DNA from: Candidatus Accumulibacter proximus
GTDB taxonomy: Bacteria; Pseudomonadota; Gammaproteobacteria; Burkholderiales; Rhodocyclaceae
Direction of reading: 5' to 3'
Length of the DNA stretch: 64,000 nucleotides
Assembly (NCBI GenBank): GCA_016709675.1
Contig: JADJMH010000037.1
Location: forward strand, 62,001-126,000
The position numbers and the translations under genes are program-made. This document shows positions 61,808 to 64,000 of the stretch, in pieces (position 1 is the stretch's first letter; each line of letters begins with the position of its first letter). The notes under the pieces were generated by a model, which was given only the letters and a program-made list of their open reading frames with translations, made no database searches and was not told where the DNA came from.

Positions 61808-64000
<2,193 letters not shown>

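Overview
The window looks like a chromosomal segment of a GC-rich betaproteobacterium of the Rhodocyclales type; a 'Candidatus Accumulibacter'-like organism is my best guess. The reasons are the housekeeping genes at the right end (gltB, a two-gene pntAB, cobalamin-dependent metH, murB, tcdA), the NodT/MacAB efflux locus, and a group I intron in a tRNA-Ile(CAU) gene, a combination known from Azoarcus. No marker gene here fixes the species.

Left third (1-17,700) is accessory DNA in advanced decay. An IS21-family element has cut a type I restriction HsdR gene inside helicase motif VI, next to an AlbA/Schlafen-type ATPase and a frameshifted HTH regulator. A prophage tail module follows (5.4-14.7 kb, minus strand), with small frameshifts, an amber codon and an IS1182 insertion. 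It ends where a 5'-deleted tape-measure gene is fused to a 5'-deleted large serine recombinase. A 218-bp direct repeat of the recombinase-linked gene then brackets a DUF2789 gene, a TRIC-type channel gene and a wrbA stump.

From 18.0 to 21.6 kb lies a two-gene AAA ATPase plus subtilase locus that I recognise as IetAS, an anti-phage/incompatibility system. Its subtilase has Gly where the catalytic Ser is expected. From 21.7 to 25.1 kb a two-gene island is bracketed by copies of the 3' flank of a tRNA-Ile(CAU) gene; that gene is interrupted by a group I intron of about 249 nt just 5' of the anticodon. Beyond it sits a nested insertion: ISNCY transposase, interrupted by an inverted-repeat-bounded fragment, interrupted by an ISL3 element.

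From 29.5 to 38.3 kb is an intact envelope-stress and efflux locus: an EF-hand protein, a CpxP/Spy-like periplasmic protein divergent from a CpxR/CpxA-type two-component pair, and a NodT-MacA-MacB-type exporter operon. GTAAA-N5-GTAAA-type repeats (CpxR-box-like) stand in front of each of these units, suggesting one regulon. Long poly-G/C tracts at 30.5-30.9 kb look like sequence artefacts.

From 38.3 to 47 kb are intergenic repeats, a broken ABC exporter cluster, an unrecognised 397-residue protein, a frameshifted ISAzo13 transposase, and a TetR-type repressor gene split by a second ISL3 copy with a clean 8-bp target duplication. The neighbouring 4-hydroxybutyryl-CoA dehydratase-family gene keeps a perfect palindromic operator candidate. 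An atypical tRNA-Thr(UGU) follows.

From 47.2 kb to the end is core genome: a GGDEF diguanylate cyclase, tcdA, an FKBP, an RluF-type pseudouridine synthase, murB, metH (behind a SAM-II-like riboswitch and terminator), pntB, pntA and gltB (runs off the window). A third ISL3 copy sits just upstream of the metH promoter. Core genes are intact, whereas mobile and phage genes carry many one-base indels, so some 'pseudogenes' may reflect consensus error in repeats.
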